DNA of 64,000 nt. It comes from Polynucleobacter sp. (GTDB lineage: Bacteria; Pseudomonadota; Gammaproteobacteria; Burkholderiales; Burkholderiaceae_D). Below the pieces are notes generated by a model that worked only from the letters and a program-made list of their open reading frames with translations, searched no databases and was not told where the DNA came from. The translations under genes were made by a program, and so were the position numbers. The stretch lies in assembly GCA_021737945.1 (NCBI GenBank), contig JAIPCX010000002.1, forward strand, positions 109,224 through 173,223, given 5' to 3'. Below are positions 28,156 to 37,928 of this stretch, one piece after another. Positions within the stretch are counted from its first letter, which is position 1, and the number at the start of each line of letters is the position of its first letter.

Positions 28156-29351
28156 GCGTCAATCTCCGATTCAGTCAAATGTCGTCCGCCCTCGGCCGGT
28201 GCATTCACCAGCACGAGTAAACGATCACGTTCAGGTGCAGCTTCATCTAAGCCACGATCCTGCGCACAGACATACACAGTGGGGGTTTGCGGCAAACGGC
28301 CGCGTGAAAAAATATCGCTAAATTCGCGCTGATAATCAGGCTGAAAAAATACGTTGTGCCTATCCAGAGGAAAGCCATCCGTTTCAGCATGCACACTCCA
28401 TGTCACCGCTGAAAGAGAACGTTTGCTGGCGGCTAGCGCAGGCACAGCTCGCTTCACCTGTTGACCAAGTAGACCCTGCCCTAACGCCGATGCATCACCA
28501 TTAAACACCACGCTATCGGCCGCAATGAATTCACCATCAGCTAACGTCACGCCTGAAACACGCTGACCTTCGGTTGCAATAGATGCGCAAGGTGATGAGT
28601 AACGAATCTTTACGCCTTTGGCTTCTGCCAAACGTGCGAGTGTTTTTGCGAGTGCATGCATGCCACCTTTTATCGCCCACACACCATCAAGCTCGACTTG
28701 CGTCACTAACATTAACGTCGCTGGTGCTTGCCATGGTGAAGAACCGCAATAGGTGGCGTAACGACCAAACAATTGCTGCAATCGAACGTCATGAAAATGC
28801 TGACGTAATGCATCCCATAAATTACTCATCGGGCCTAAGGCTGCTAACACCGCTAAACCACGCAACCCCAGATCGCCCGACATACTTGTTAAGGTTGGTG
28901 ATTGCGAACGAATGAATGGCCCTTCAAGTGCGTCATATACAGCACGTGCTTGCTTACAAAATTCCATAAAGCGTTTAGCTTCAGCAGGACCAGCAAAGCG
29001 TGCGATTGCATCGCGCGACATAGTCGGATTGGCAAACAAATCCATGCGTTCGTTTTCACTCCACGCATGACGCGCTAGCACCGGCAATGCAGTGAGTTCT
29101 AATTCGTCTGATAAATTCGTGCCTGCTTGCGCAAATATTTGCTCGAATATCCAACGCATCGTAAACACTGTCGGGCCACTATCAATCGCAGCGCCATCAA
29201 CCAAGGGTTGACGCATCTTGCCGCCGGGTGTGGCAGCGGCTTCAACTAAGGTCACTTGAAGATTACGTTGTGCCAGCTGTAAAGCTGCCACCAAGCCAGC
29301 GACACCCGCGCCGATTACCACCACGCGATGCTCATTCAAAGCGCTAGCCAA
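27783..29351 (-). CDS. crtD: Hydroxycarotenoid 3,4-desaturase
   Basis: The CrtI-related FAD desaturase opens RVVVIGAGVAGLVAALQL and has TPGGKMRQPLVDGAAIDSGPTVFT, a CrtD hallmark, with the C-terminal LYLAGGSVHPGPGVPMAAMSGQLAA. It desaturates the hydroxylated end group made by CrtC. No ATG precedes the conserved start. A TTG at 29351 with GGAAGGGAAAG upstream gives LASALNEHR and 522 residues; it overlaps the crtA stop by 8 bases. The in-frame stretch back to 29549 lies inside crtA and is not convincing. The 3' end overlaps crtC. Confidence 0.88.
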   Translation of the reverse strand: MASALNEHRVVVIGAGVAGLVAALQLAQRNLQVTLVEAAATPGGKMRQPLVDGAAIDSGPTVFTMRWIFEQIFAQAGTNLSDELELTALPVLARHAWSENERMDLFANPTMSRDAIARFAGPAEAKRFMEFCKQARAVYDALEGPFIRSQSPTLTSMSGDLGLRGLAVLAALGPMSNLWDALRQHFHDVRLQQLFGRYATYCGSSPWQAPATLMLVTQVELDGVWAIKGGMHALAKTLARLAEAKGVKIRYSSPCASIATEGQRVSGVTLADGEFIAADSVVFNGDASALGQGLLGQQVKRAVPALAASKRSLSAVTWSVHAETDGFPLDRHNVFFQPDYQREFSDIFSRGRLPQTPTVYVCAQDRGLDEAAPERDRLLVLVNAPAEGGRHLTESEIDACEHHSFSLLARYGLTIKRMQHNSLRTTPSDFHRMFPGSGGALYGMATHGWMSAFARSGASTRIAGLYLAGGSVHPGPGVPMAAMSGQLAAATLMGHLDSTSKSRRVVISGGMSTRSATMATMD

Positions 29352-30108
29352 AATGCTTTCCCTTCCATTGGCCTTGCATGTGTATGGGAGCAAAACGCAC
29401 GAACATGGATTCAGAAAAAAATTCGTGCTTCCAGGCCGCGCGTATCGCCTCCATATGCGCACCTGTGCGCGCATACGCATCCATCGCGGCGGCGTTTTTC
29501 CATAAACTAAATGTCGCTTGTCGAAACACGGGTGCTTCACCCAAACCAACCGCTAAATCGCAGCCGTCAGCGGTGGTTAAATCTTTTTGTGCATCGGGCG
29601 CATAGCGCCAAAATGCGGCAGCGGCAGGAGGTCTTATGGAGGCGCGTGTCAGCGTCGCCACCATGGCATCGCTCGGTATGGCATCGCTAGCTGTCAGCGA
29701 TACGCCATCCCACGAACCACGCACACTAGAGGGTCGCAAGGTCGCCATAAATAATTCATCACTGCGTTGACGATAGGCAGCAATTAACGGCGCTTGCTCA
29801 ACAAACTGGTTCGCTTCATCAACTGAATCAAAGACGCAAAACATGCCTTGATGTGATGGGCTAGGCGTCAAACCAAAACCTCCATCGACACCACTACCCA
29901 AGGTTTTCATGAATCGCAGTCCGGGAGCAGGCTCCATAAACCAACGACCAAAGGCAATACGATTCCAACCCCAGCTCCAATAGCGGGGACGAATTTTTGC
30001 AAGCAGGATAAGAACTGTTCCGTTAAAAACTTGAACGTTGCGACTACTCGCCTCATCAGTGTGTGCCACTGCCTGAGGGGCCCGGTCCTCTACGGAAGTC
30101 TTGCTCAT
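29344..30108 (-). CDS. crtA: Spheroidene monooxygenase
   Basis: The 254-residue protein matches CrtA: WSWGWNRIAFGRWFMEP, GLRFMKTLGSGVDGGFGLTPS, HQGMFCVFDSVDEANQFVEQAPL and APVFRQATFSLWKNAAAMDAYA, ending QGQWKGKHFG-like. It oxygenates spheroidene to spheroidenone under oxygen and is heme-dependent in characterised members. It lies downstream of pufC, separated by a hairpin, and upstream of crtD and crtC, the order crtA-crtD-crtC. Its presence implies spheroidenone can form in air, which fits an aerobic phototroph. Confidence 0.92.
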   Translation of the reverse strand: MSKTSVEDRAPQAVAHTDEASSRNVQVFNGTVLILLAKIRPRYWSWGWNRIAFGRWFMEPAPGLRFMKTLGSGVDGGFGLTPSPSHQGMFCVFDSVDEANQFVEQAPLIAAYRQRSDELFMATLRPSSVRGSWDGVSLTASDAIPSDAMVATLTRASIRPPAAAAFWRYAPDAQKDLTTADGCDLAVGLGEAPVFRQATFSLWKNAAAMDAYARTGAHMEAIRAAWKHEFFSESMFVRFAPIHMQGQWKGKHFG

Positions 30109-30164
30109 AAGAGGGCCTGCTTCATCGTTTGCTCCGCCTTAAATGACGCGAGATAGCTAGAACA

Positions 30165-30190
30165 AAACGATCCCGGCATGCGCCGGGATC
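30165..30190 (-). terminator. Hairpin after pufC (puf 3' end)
   Basis: On the minus strand GATCCCGGC, a 4-base loop and GCCGGGATC form a perfect 9-bp stem followed by GTTTTGTT. It lies 40 bases after the pufC stop and before crtA. It can act as a partial terminator or a 3' stabiliser of puf mRNA, leaving crtADC at a lower level. Confidence 0.75.
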
Positions 30191-30229
30191 TCAATCACTT
30201 TGCTACTGACGTTTTACCAACGCCGCTAC

Positions 30230-31276
30230 TTATTTCTTGCTCTCAGCAACCTGAGTTGGCTTGCCGACTAATTCCGGATGATCTTTAATCATAGGGAAGC
30301 CATACAAAGGTTTGTACGCACCTTGGTGACACGTAGCGCAACTCACTTTGGCGACATCGCCACCGGGACCTTTACGATCAATTGGGAAGGTATCCGTCAG
30401 CGGCACCATGTAGGCATTGTTCACATCACGCGCCATACGAATACCCTGATACGCAGTGATACGCTGTGGGGGGCTATTTTCCCAACTCTGGAATGAACGT
30501 GTGTTGTGACAGAACGTGCAATTCACGCCGAGCGAATTCGACATATGCGTCATCAGACCGTATGTCCACTCAGCCTGTTTTGTCGAACTACGATTACCCG
30601 AAGGAAGTGGTGTTGGGCCATTCACACGAATCGGTTTATCTTCCAGCAGATACGGTGTCAATGGATCGGTTGGCAGCGAGGATAAATTCACATGCTTACC
30701 GGGTACGTTTTGACCCGCATTGTCACCAATGAAATCAGCACCTTTGTTTTGTGGCAGTGGAGTGAACCACACTTGCTGAGGCACAGGATTACCACGATGG
30801 CAGGTATAGCAAGTCACGCCGGTGTTACTAACGTGCTGCTGCCAGTTACTGTTGATATGACGTGTCATCTCAATCATCTTGCGCGCAACGACTTTGGTGT
30901 ACTTCGAATCGTCCGCGAGATTTTGCAAGTTGTGGCAATACGCACAACCCTCTTTCGGCGAAACCCAGGTCGTCATCGCTGTCATCAATCGTACGAAGTT
31001 ACCGGCCGATAGATCACCCAGCACTTGCACGTTTTTGTAACTCGCTTTCGCAGTCGGCCCACCATCAGGCAAGGGTGGCGACGATGGCGGCGCCGTATTC
31101 AACGCGTCTTGACTAGCGACGATGCGCGGGTTGTAGACCTGAACCATACCAGTACCGCGATAACCCGTTTGCACACTGTCCATCATCGGACGTTCGATCG
31201 GCGCTTCCTTGCACGATGCTAGCAACAACAGTCCAAGCGCTAAGGCCGAAGCCAATTTAAGAGTTCTGAAAATCAT
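30230..31276 (-). CDS. pufC: Reaction-centre tetraheme cytochrome c subunit
   Basis: The 348-residue lipoprotein has a signal peptide with lipobox LLLASCKEA, so Cys22-23 is the lipid site. It carries four heme-binding motifs, CAYCH, CYTCH, CTFCH and CATCH, in order. The subunit sits on the periplasmic side of the reaction centre and re-reduces the special pair. Its ATG overlaps the pufM stop as ATGA. Conserved motifs such as [18 protein letters not shown] and MVPLTDTFP are typical of Betaproteobacterial and Gammaproteobacterial PufC. Confidence 0.95.
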   Translation of the reverse strand: MIFRTLKLASALALGLLLLASCKEAPIERPMMDSVQTGYRGTGMVQVYNPRIVASQDALNTAPPSSPPLPDGGPTAKASYKNVQVLGDLSAGNFVRLMTAMTTWVSPKEGCAYCHNLQNLADDSKYTKVVARKMIEMTRHINSNWQQHVSNTGVTCYTCHRGNPVPQQVWFTPLPQNKGADFIGDNAGQNVPGKHVNLSSLPTDPLTPYLLEDKPIRVNGPTPLPSGNRSSTKQAEWTYGLMTHMSNSLGVNCTFCHNTRSFQSWENSPPQRITAYQGIRMARDVNNAYMVPLTDTFPIDRKGPGGDVAKVSCATCHQGAYKPLYGFPMIKDHPELVGKPTQVAESKK

Positions 31277-32250
31277 GGCTTGGCTCCTTGCAGCGTAGCG
31301 GGATCAATCACTGGACCCCACACCTGCGGATAAGGTGGAGCAACGCCATGCTTGACGGCCCACAGATACCAGTTATCAACGACGGTGCCGGTCAACAAAA
31401 TACCGATGCCGCCTGTCAGTGGGCACAACACAGCAAACCACCACGCCCAACGGTGAATCGATTCCATCGTAGCGTTAAAGCCCATGGTCCAACGCCAGAA
31501 CAAGGCTGCACGTTCAGTCGCTGTACCGCGATCAATAATTTGTTCAATCTCGCGCTCACCACCGTAACGACCGACAGCAAGAATAGTCGCGCCGTGCATC
31601 GCAAATAAGAGCGCTGATCCATACAAGAATGCAATCGACAACGCATGGAACGGGTTGTAAAACAAATTGCCGTAACGAAGAGAAAATGCAGCCGTCCAAT
31701 CTAAGTGCGGGAAGATACCGAACGGTACAGCTTCACCCCAGCTACCCATCAGCACAGGACGAAACAAACCCAATACTAAGAACAACCAAATCGCTGCAGC
31801 AAATGCCCACGCCACATGCGTACCCATTTTTAATGCTTTAGCGCGGCGATAGACATTCGCCCACCACAGCAAAACAGAAATCGTTAAAAACAAACCGGTG
31901 ATCTGCCACCAGCCACCTTGATTCAAAGGCGCGAGTCCGAGACCGTTACCGGGTGCAGGTGGTTCCAGCGCCAACCAGAACAACAGGCGCACAAACTGCA
32001 CCGGATCCCAATTGACCGAGGCCAGCATGTTAAAGCCGATGATGTTGAACGCGAGCGTTCCAAACATGAGCGACATGATGCCGAGTGGGCCGAGATAAAT
32101 CGGACCTATCTGTGCATTACCAATGCGACCTGCTAGGTGCAGTAAGAAAGGTTTACCGGTGCGCTCAACGGTCGAGTCGTGTAACTCGGTACCGTGATGC
32201 ACGGGACCGGCGACCTGCACAGCAGTAAATAAATTTTGATAATCAGCCAT
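31273..32250 (-). CDS. pufM: Photosynthetic reaction centre M subunit
   Basis: The 325-residue membrane protein has five transmembrane helices and the M-subunit signatures [56 protein letters not shown] (split here into two parts around residues 180-220) and [11 protein letters not shown]. The His residues in FYNPFH and FAMHG are the bacteriochlorophyll and iron ligands. It forms the reaction centre with PufL and PuhA. It lies 21 bases after pufL and overlaps pufC by four bases. Confidence 0.97.
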   Translation of the reverse strand: MADYQNLFTAVQVAGPVHHGTELHDSTVERTGKPFLLHLAGRIGNAQIGPIYLGPLGIMSLMFGTLAFNIIGFNMLASVNWDPVQFVRLLFWLALEPPAPGNGLGLAPLNQGGWWQITGLFLTISVLLWWANVYRRAKALKMGTHVAWAFAAAIWLFLVLGLFRPVLMGSWGEAVPFGIFPHLDWTAAFSLRYGNLFYNPFHALSIAFLYGSALLFAMHGATILAVGRYGGEREIEQIIDRGTATERAALFWRWTMGFNATMESIHRWAWWFAVLCPLTGGIGILLTGTVVDNWYLWAVKHGVAPPYPQVWGPVIDPATLQGAKP

Positions 32251-32271
32251 GGTGCTGTCTCCTGTGTCGCT

Positions 32272-33099
32272 CTATCGGTTCCAGATCGGCATGTTCAGCC
32301 ACCAGCTCCACCATTCGGGCCAACCGCGGCTCCAAAATGGACCAGAAATTACGATGCAGAGTGCTGAGAACAACACCGCTGCTAATGCAAGAAATAATCC
32401 GAGACGATGAATACCTAGTGTGCCGACCGAGTAACCGATCAAGTCACGGAAATAGGTATCTTCATGCTCCGGTGTTTTTACAACCTCGCCAGGGCCTGGA
32501 TTAGTGGATGACAACACCAGACCACCATGCATCGATAAAGCCAATGTCGTTGCGAAGAAGAAGCTAATCGCAATCATGTGCGCTGGGTTGTAGTGGAAGT
32601 GCAGGTATTGATAACCGACGTTCGACACCCAATCCAAGTGACTGAAAATCCCGTAAGGAAATCCGTGACCCCAAGCACCCATCAAAATGGGGCGAATCAC
32701 GACTAAGGTCACATACGCAAGGATCGCAATAGAAAACGCAAACGGTACGTGATATCCCATACCTAACTTGCGACAAATTTCTACCTCACGCAGTGCCCAC
32801 GAACCGAAGGCGCCAATCGCGCACACCGTGATCAGCTGCCATAGGCCGCCTTTCATCAACGGCGCAAAGCGCAAACCGTAAGAGAGATCGGGTGGCGCAA
32901 TGCTGATCTGCCAGAGATTCCATGTCGGGCCTTGTGAAGCACTCCACAAAATCAATGCCGTACCGAGGAAGGCAAAAAACACAGTTGTGACCCCGAAGAA
33001 GCCGACATAAAACGGCCCGATCCAGAAATCAAACAGGTCACCCCCCACCAGGGTTCCTCCGCGTACGCGGTATTTTTTTTCAAATGTCAACATGCCCAT
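32272..33099 (-). CDS. pufL: Photosynthetic reaction centre L subunit
   Basis: The 275-residue protein starts [20 protein letters not shown], the canonical PufL N-terminus, with AGGAGGG seven bases upstream, so 33099 is chosen over 33117. It has five transmembrane helices and the motifs [32 protein letters not shown] and [13 protein letters not shown]. The His residues there bind bacteriochlorophyll and the non-heme iron. It carries the QA-QB electron path with PufM. An intercistronic hairpin pair separates it from pufA. Confidence 0.97.
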   Translation of the reverse strand: MGMLTFEKKYRVRGGTLVGGDLFDFWIGPFYVGFFGVTTVFFAFLGTALILWSASQGPTWNLWQISIAPPDLSYGLRFAPLMKGGLWQLITVCAIGAFGSWALREVEICRKLGMGYHVPFAFSIAILAYVTLVVIRPILMGAWGHGFPYGIFSHLDWVSNVGYQYLHFHYNPAHMIAISFFFATTLALSMHGGLVLSSTNPGPGEVVKTPEHEDTYFRDLIGYSVGTLGIHRLGLFLALAAVLFSALCIVISGPFWSRGWPEWWSWWLNMPIWNR

Positions 33100-33155
33100 G
33101 TCCGAGCCCTCCTGCAAAGAATGAACATCGTCATCCCCTGAATATTCTGTTTAAG

Positions 33156-33208
33156 GTAGATGCTGACAGCCAGAAGCCGCCCGCATCTACCCACCACTGT
33201 GAAAGTGG
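33156..33208 (-). repeat. Two stem-loops between pufA and pufL
   Basis: On the minus strand CCACT-loop-AGTGG (33194-33208) comes first and is followed by the longer GTAGATGC...GCATCTAC stem (33156-33190, 8-bp arms). They sit between the pufA stop (33211) and the pufL start. In other purple bacteria hairpins at this spot stabilise the pufBA message over pufLM and set the LH1 to reaction-centre ratio. That function is inferred from position here. Confidence 0.75.
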
Positions 33209-33210
33209 AT

Positions 33211-33393
33211 TTATGTCGATGCTTTTGGCATCGGTGCGTTCTGTGCTGTCGCGGCAGGTTTTGCACCGTCCAGCCAGTTGAACTTGTTGGTTGACAGAAG
33301 GATGAGATGAATCATCGCTGCTAGTCCGAACAAAAAGATCCCTTGAACCACCATGGCTCTGAGGGGATCGTAAAGGCGCCATACTCTCCACAT
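33211..33393 (-). CDS. pufA: LH1 antenna alpha subunit
   Basis: The 60-residue peptide MWRVWRLYDPLRAMVVQG has one transmembrane helix with the bacteriochlorophyll ligand His29 in AAMIHLILLSTNKFNWLDG. This is the standard LH1 alpha pattern, closest to Betaproteobacterial types, with a 17-residue Ala/Pro-rich C-terminal extension that is usually processed or disordered. GGGAGTAGGAACC precedes its ATG. It pairs with PufB, but an extra ORF lies between the two genes. Confidence 0.95.
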   Translation of the reverse strand: MWRVWRLYDPLRAMVVQGIFLFGLAAMIHLILLSTNKFNWLDGAKPAATAQNAPMPKAST

Positions 33394-33405
33394 GGTTCCT
33401 ACTCC

Positions 33406-33594
33406 CTAAAGTGTGTGTGACATGAACGAGTAGACCGCAGCCTGAACACCACCGAACAAGGACTTACAACTTTCTGCTCCAGGCAACCAGCTACGCCACG
33501 GCATTCCCGTCAGCGAACCGACGAGCGCAATGGTGAATACGACGGCGAAACCAAGAACGAAAACCATCCCGAAAGTCAGACTAGGTTCTTTCAT
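33406..33594 (-). CDS. Unrecognised single-helix membrane peptide between pufB and pufA
   Basis: An ORF of 62 residues from ATG 33594 (MKEPSLTFGMVFV) has GAGGAAAG eight bases upstream. A second in-frame ATG at 33627 has AAAGGAG seven bases upstream and adds 11 polar residues (MAHTHFNEERS), so the start is unsettled. It has one hydrophobic helix (residues ~8-28), then PWRSWLPGAESCKS and an amphipathic LFGGVQAAVYSF tail. There is no His in the helix, so it is not a normal antenna subunit. It is unlike LH1 alpha or beta and I do not recognise it. A small RC-LH1 accessory (PufX-like or protein-W-like in role, not in sequence) is possible. Confidence 0.7.
   Translation of the reverse strand: MKEPSLTFGMVFVLGFAVVFTIALVGSLTGMPWRSWLPGAESCKSLFGGVQAAVYSFMSHTL
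33407..33419. repeat. Leader repeat copy A (before pufA)
   Basis: TAAAGTGTGTGTG on the plus strand is repeated exactly at 33609-33621. Each copy lies 14-15 bases from the respective start codon (pufA ATG at 33393, small ORF ATG at 33594), and the bases in between are also similar (catggATCtttcct against catggTTCctactc). This copy includes the stop codon of the small ORF. It looks like a duplicated ribosome-binding leader. Confidence 0.85.
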
Positions 33595-33608
33595 GGATCT
33601 TTCCTCAT

Positions 33609-33621
33609 TAAAGTGTGTGTG
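33609..33621. repeat. Leader repeat copy B (before the small ORF)
   Basis: Second exact copy of TAAAGTGTGTGTG, 15 bases from the ATG at 33594. If the longer reading frame from 33627 is used, this copy lies inside it and encodes His-Thr-His-Phe. The shared leader argues that the unit small ORF plus leader arose by duplication next to pufA. Confidence 0.85.
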
Positions 33622-33660
33622 TGCCATGGTGTTACTCCTTTCGTTAGCGACGTGCCGTGA

Positions 33661-33807
33661 TTAGACGAACCAGGGACGCCATGCCCATACCAGGATGTGC
33701 GCAATCACGGCAACTGCCGTAAATCCCACCATCCCCTGCATGTAATACGCATGGAATTCCTGAGCTTCTTCATCGGTCAGGCCGGAGATACTCTTCCTTT
33801 CAGCCAT
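33661..33807 (-). CDS. pufB: LH1 antenna beta subunit
   Basis: The 48-residue peptide [20 protein letters not shown] has the LH1 beta N-terminal signature and a transmembrane helix with His37 in [16 protein letters not shown], the bacteriochlorophyll ligand and the WRPW C-terminal motif. AAGGAG lies seven bases before the ATG at 33807; an earlier frame start at 33870 is not real. It follows bchZ by 111 bases without a PpsR-type site, so it is probably driven with the bchCXYZ transcript or by a promoter I cannot see. Confidence 0.95.
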   Translation of the reverse strand: MAERKSISGLTDEEAQEFHAYYMQGMVGFTAVAVIAHILVWAWRPWFV

Positions 33808-33918
33808 CAGAACGCTCCTTGAAATTGGCCTTACAGCCAGTGGTGCGCACAGCCCCGCAACCCTGGGCATCCGCAGCGAACTGCCACGACATTCTTTTTG
33901 TGATTGGCGTCATTACAT

Positions 33919-35385
33919 TCACGCCATTTCACCGACACGCATCGCATCACGCGATCGTGTTACGCGCTCAACCGATACGCTGTCTTCGCCCGCACGACGT
34001 GCATCGCGCTCGGCGCGATCACGCAATTGCTTAGCAACAGAGATCTGTACCAGTACCGGTTCAGCGGCGACAAATTCATTTAACAAATCGCGCGCATCGT
34101 CATCCCACAAAGTCTGGGCTCGTGCGGGTGTGGGATCCATGCGATCCATTTCTGTACCGAGCGGCAAAATGTGAAACAGCGCATCGAATAAACAATTACA
34201 AAATTCTTGAATGAGATACGTAGCGCCGGCATAGCCCATAAATGGCGTACCGGTATGGCGGCGAATAATCGCGCCAGGAAATGACGCTGGAATAAATGAC
34301 GCTTTCATCGGCGATGCAGCGCCACCTTCAGCCAGATACATACGTTCGTTGTAGCTGCCATACATCACCAGCGGCGGCTTCTCACGCACCATAGTGCGGA
34401 TCGCTTCGCTATCGGTTTTTTCACCCGGCTTACGCGCCACAGCAAAATTACACGGCAAGCCCATCTCATCTTCTAAGAAATGACGCAGTCCGCGTGTATA
34501 GGTTTCATTCGCCACCACAGCAAAGGTTGCGGTCGCAAAAAAATCTTGTGTCACTGAGCGCCACAAATCCCACACGGGTTTGATGGTGGTATGTTTTTCG
34601 CGCTCAATGAAAGGCTCGGGATCGAGATTCAACAACTCGCCCAGCTTGCGTAAAAATTTTGTTGTGCTGTGTAAGCCTATCGGCGCTTGCAGATACGGAC
34701 GCTCCAGCGCTTCGCATAACATGCGGCCAAATTCGCGATACATGCAAATGTTCACATCCGCTTCAACCAATCGCGCCACATCCGCTACGTGACTACCGAG
34801 CGGGAACACCATATTCACTTCAGCGCCTATGCCCTGCACTAAACGACGAATCTCAGCCAAGTCACTGGGCATGTTGAAAGTGCCGTAGCAAGGACCAATA
34901 ATATTGACGCGCGGTTTTTCACCAGCAGGACGCTCAGCAAATGGTTTGCGTTCTGGCACATGACGCATGCCATATTCATTCCACAACCACAGCATCGCGC
35001 GGTTCGCACATTGCCATTGGTCTTCATCAATTGTGCGCGGTAAGAAGCGCAAAATATTCGTGCCTTCGGGTGTGACACCGCCACCAATCATTTCTGCAAT
35101 CGAACCAGTCACAACCACCGCAGGCAAATCCGGATCGAGCGTGCCATGCGCACGTTTCATCGAACCTTCCGTACCTTCGCGACCTAATTGTTCTTCCGCT
35201 AAACCCGTCACCACGATCGGCAACTCATGCGGAGGTAAGGCATCGGTGTAATGCAACACCGAGGTCACTGGAAGATTTTCACAACCTACTGGGCCATCGA
35301 TAATGACCTGCATGCCCTTGATGGCGGTGAAGACATACACCGCGCCCCAGTAGCCGCCTGCGCGATCGTGATCGATGACTTTCAT
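33919..35385 (-). CDS. bchZ: Chlorophyllide reductase subunit Z
   Basis: The 488-residue NifK-like protein has [35 protein letters not shown] (one Fe-S Cys), ITGS-type [15 protein letters not shown], and a long middle with EANMVFPLG-like [10 protein letters not shown]. With BchX and BchY it reduces the C7=C8 bond of chlorophyllide a. Start overlaps the bchY stop by four bases (ATGA), so the two subunits are coupled. The C-terminus is Arg-rich ([10 protein letters not shown]). Confidence 0.95.
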   Translation of the reverse strand: MKVIDHDRAGGYWGAVYVFTAIKGMQVIIDGPVGCENLPVTSVLHYTDALPPHELPIVVTGLAEEQLGREGTEGSMKRAHGTLDPDLPAVVVTGSIAEMIGGGVTPEGTNILRFLPRTIDEDQWQCANRAMLWLWNEYGMRHVPERKPFAERPAGEKPRVNIIGPCYGTFNMPSDLAEIRRLVQGIGAEVNMVFPLGSHVADVARLVEADVNICMYREFGRMLCEALERPYLQAPIGLHSTTKFLRKLGELLNLDPEPFIEREKHTTIKPVWDLWRSVTQDFFATATFAVVANETYTRGLRHFLEDEMGLPCNFAVARKPGEKTDSEAIRTMVREKPPLVMYGSYNERMYLAEGGAASPMKASFIPASFPGAIIRRHTGTPFMGYAGATYLIQEFCNCLFDALFHILPLGTEMDRMDPTPARAQTLWDDDARDLLNEFVAAEPVLVQISVAKQLRDRAERDARRAGEDSVSVERVTRSRDAMRVGEMA

Positions 35386-36908
35386 ATCATCTCCTCAGCT
35401 TTACGCTTCTTCGCCGCTTTTTCCATGCGACGACGCGTCTCAGCACGAAACTCTGGACGATCAACGGGTACACCTTCCCACACACCGGCACGATCACCTT
35501 CACCGGTATTACCGAAGAAGGCTTTCATCGTGTCCATACGTGGCTTGTTGGTTATCGCTGCATTGATCACCGTCGCTAACGAGCCCGCACCGGCCGGCCC
35601 CATCAAAGGACGAGCAGAAATCAAATTAGTGAAATACAGAGAAGGAATGGAGAGTTCTTTCGCTGCCTGCACAACAGGTGTCGTGCCAATGGCGATATCG
35701 GGTTTGAATTCGTTGACCGCCGCAATATCTTGTTCGAGCGATGCGCGATATTGCACATGCACGCCACGCGACTCTAGCCATTCGCGATCAAGATCGCTAT
35801 ACGGTGTTTTCGGACAGGCGGTGCCAACATAACGCAGATCTGCACCGCTTTCGACTAGTAAGCGTGCGACTAATAATTCCGAACCTTCATAACCCGACAA
35901 CGTCATGCGACCCTTAATCGGCATCGCACTCAGCGCACCTTTGATGGCCGGCAGCATTTTATTTTTTGCTGCATCAATTTTTGCTTGCTCAACATTGCAG
36001 GCATTACCAATCGCTTGTAACCAAGCTTCGGTACCGTCATGACCCACAGGCGCAGAACCCACAGCGACACGACCAGCCGCATCAAATTCACGCAAGCTAG
36101 CGGTATAGAACGGATGAATCGCCGCCACCGCTGCGCAATCGAGCGCGGTATACAACTCACGCCACTCACGTGTAGGCACTACTGGGCCAGCTGCTAAATC
36201 CATTAGATTCAACATCATGCCGATGATCATTGGATCAGCCGGGAACATCTCACCTAACAGCGTGACGGTGGGCTTATCAGTAATACGATTCGCAGGTGCA
36301 GCAACTGGGCCTGCACCAATTTCATTACGCGCATAACGCAGCATCGCTGCGGCGAGTACGTCCTTCGCTTCAGCATGCGTAGGCACGCCAAAACCCGGTA
36401 CATCAATACCGATGACACGTACGCCATTAATTTCTTTAGGAAGAATTTGTAATGGAACGCCACTCGCTGTCGGTACACACAAATTAATAATGACGATGGC
36501 GTCATAGCGCGCAGGGTCTGCTTCAGCATGCACTGCGTCGCGTATGTCTTCAAACAATTTACCGGTGACTAACGACTCCGAATCAAACGGCACATAACCC
36601 ACGCTACGACGTGCGCCATAAAAATGCGACGTGAACGTCAAACCATATACGCAGCACGCTGAGCCAGAAAGAATAGTGGCGGTGCGCTTCATACGCAAAC
36701 CTACGCGCAATGAACCAAACGCAGGACACATACTCTGCGGTTGATCATGCGGACCCTTAGGGTAATCCTGTGCGTATTGATCTAGCGTTTCACTTTTGCC
36801 GGCAGCACGCGCTGCTGCTGCTAACTGATCTTTACCTGAATGGCAGCCGACACCGTCGCCTTTTAAAGCGTCCGGATTAGCTACGATAGGAATCACAGGG
36901 CGAGTCAT
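35382..36908 (-). CDS. bchY: Chlorophyllide reductase subunit Y
   Basis: The 508-residue NifD-like protein has [17 protein letters not shown] with an Fe-S Cys, [26 protein letters not shown] with further Cys, and [20 protein letters not shown]. It forms the catalytic BchYZ component of chlorophyllide reductase. It is preceded by bchX with only three bases between them and overlaps bchZ by four. Both features point to one transcript bchC-X-Y-Z. Confidence 0.95.
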   Translation of the reverse strand: MTRPVIPIVANPDALKGDGVGCHSGKDQLAAAARAAGKSETLDQYAQDYPKGPHDQPQSMCPAFGSLRVGLRMKRTATILSGSACCVYGLTFTSHFYGARRSVGYVPFDSESLVTGKLFEDIRDAVHAEADPARYDAIVIINLCVPTASGVPLQILPKEINGVRVIGIDVPGFGVPTHAEAKDVLAAAMLRYARNEIGAGPVAAPANRITDKPTVTLLGEMFPADPMIIGMMLNLMDLAAGPVVPTREWRELYTALDCAAVAAIHPFYTASLREFDAAGRVAVGSAPVGHDGTEAWLQAIGNACNVEQAKIDAAKNKMLPAIKGALSAMPIKGRMTLSGYEGSELLVARLLVESGADLRYVGTACPKTPYSDLDREWLESRGVHVQYRASLEQDIAAVNEFKPDIAIGTTPVVQAAKELSIPSLYFTNLISARPLMGPAGAGSLATVINAAITNKPRMDTMKAFFGNTGEGDRAGVWEGVPVDRPEFRAETRRRMEKAAKKRKAEEMI

Positions 36909-36911
36909 GAT

Positions 36912-37928
36912 TTAGACCTCGTCGTAAACAACTTCGAGCGTGTGTTTAGTGACTTCAGCTTTACCCATCATATCGGTGATGGTGGCAGGCTCGAGCACGA
37001 CATCGCGACCGACGGTGTCGGCGGAAAATAATCCGAGCAGTGCGTCTTGTGACATAGGCTTAGGACGCACAGGCGGTGCATCCGCAACGTTTTGCGCCAA
37101 GGTTGAGAACAACTCACCCCACTGACTTTCAGGACGGCCGATGATTTCGTAACTCGCGCTCTTGCGACGAATATCTTCATTCGCAGGGATTGCCGACAAC
37201 ACCGGTATGCCAGCGTGCTGTGCAAACGCTTGCGCTTCACCGGTACCATCATCTTTATTAATCACCATGCCTGCTACGCCGACATTGCCACCGAGCTTGC
37301 GGAAATATTCCACTGCTGAGCACACATTGTTGGCGACATATAGCGACTGCAAATCATTACTGGCTACCACGATCACTTTTTGGCACATGTCGCGCGCAAT
37401 CGGCAAACCAAAACCGCCGCACACCACGTCGCCTAAGAAATCGAGCAAAACGTAATCAAAACCCCAATCGTGAAAGCCGAGTTTTTCGAGTAATTCAAAA
37501 CCGTGAATGATGCCGCGACCGCCGCAACCACGACCCACTTCTGGGCCACCTAATTCCATCGCATAGACGCCATCACGTTTGAAGCAAACATCGCCAATCG
37601 ATACGGGCTCGCCAGCGAGTTTTTTCTTTGAGGACGTTTCGATAATCGTTGGACAGGCTTTGCCGCCGAACAGTAACGATGTGGTGTCACTTTTTGGATC
37701 GCAACCAATCAACAAAACTTTTTTACCTTGCTGCGCCATCATGTAGGACAGGTTAGCGAGCGTAAAACTTTTACCGATGCCGCCTTTGCCATAGATCGCG
37801 ATGATTTGCGTTTCTTTAGTGGGCTCTCCGGTATGCACTGGCGTAGGCTCTATCGCTGCTTCAGCGCGTAGACGCTCTTTCTGCATAAAATTAATCGGTG
37901 CTGCCTGTGGTTGATTAGGCGTACTCAT
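36912..37928 (-). CDS. bchX: Chlorophyllide reductase iron protein subunit X
   Basis: The 338-residue NifH-like ATPase has the P-loop [17 protein letters not shown] and the two Fe4S4 Cys regions, ELGGPEVGRGCGGRGI and [15 protein letters not shown]. It delivers electrons to BchYZ. The sequence differs from BchL (53113) by the SFTL after the P-loop and the GRGCGGRG form, which separates X from L. Its start overlaps the bchC stop by four bases. Confidence 0.96.
   Translation of the reverse strand: MSTPNQPQAAPINFMQKERLRAEAAIEPTPVHTGEPTKETQIIAIYGKGGIGKSFTLANLSYMMAQQGKKVLLIGCDPKSDTTSLLFGGKACPTIIETSSKKKLAGEPVSIGDVCFKRDGVYAMELGGPEVGRGCGGRGIIHGFELLEKLGFHDWGFDYVLLDFLGDVVCGGFGLPIARDMCQKVIVVASNDLQSLYVANNVCSAVEYFRKLGGNVGVAGMVINKDDGTGEAQAFAQHAGIPVLSAIPANEDIRRKSASYEIIGRPESQWGELFSTLAQNVADAPPVRPKPMSQDALLGLFSADTVGRDVVLEPATITDMMGKAEVTKHTLEVVYDEV

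Noticed and set aside
33808..33918. PpsR-like TGT...ACA in front of pufB (TGTAATGACGCCAATCACA on the minus strand)
   Set aside because: The spacing is 13, not 12, and the inner bases do not fit.
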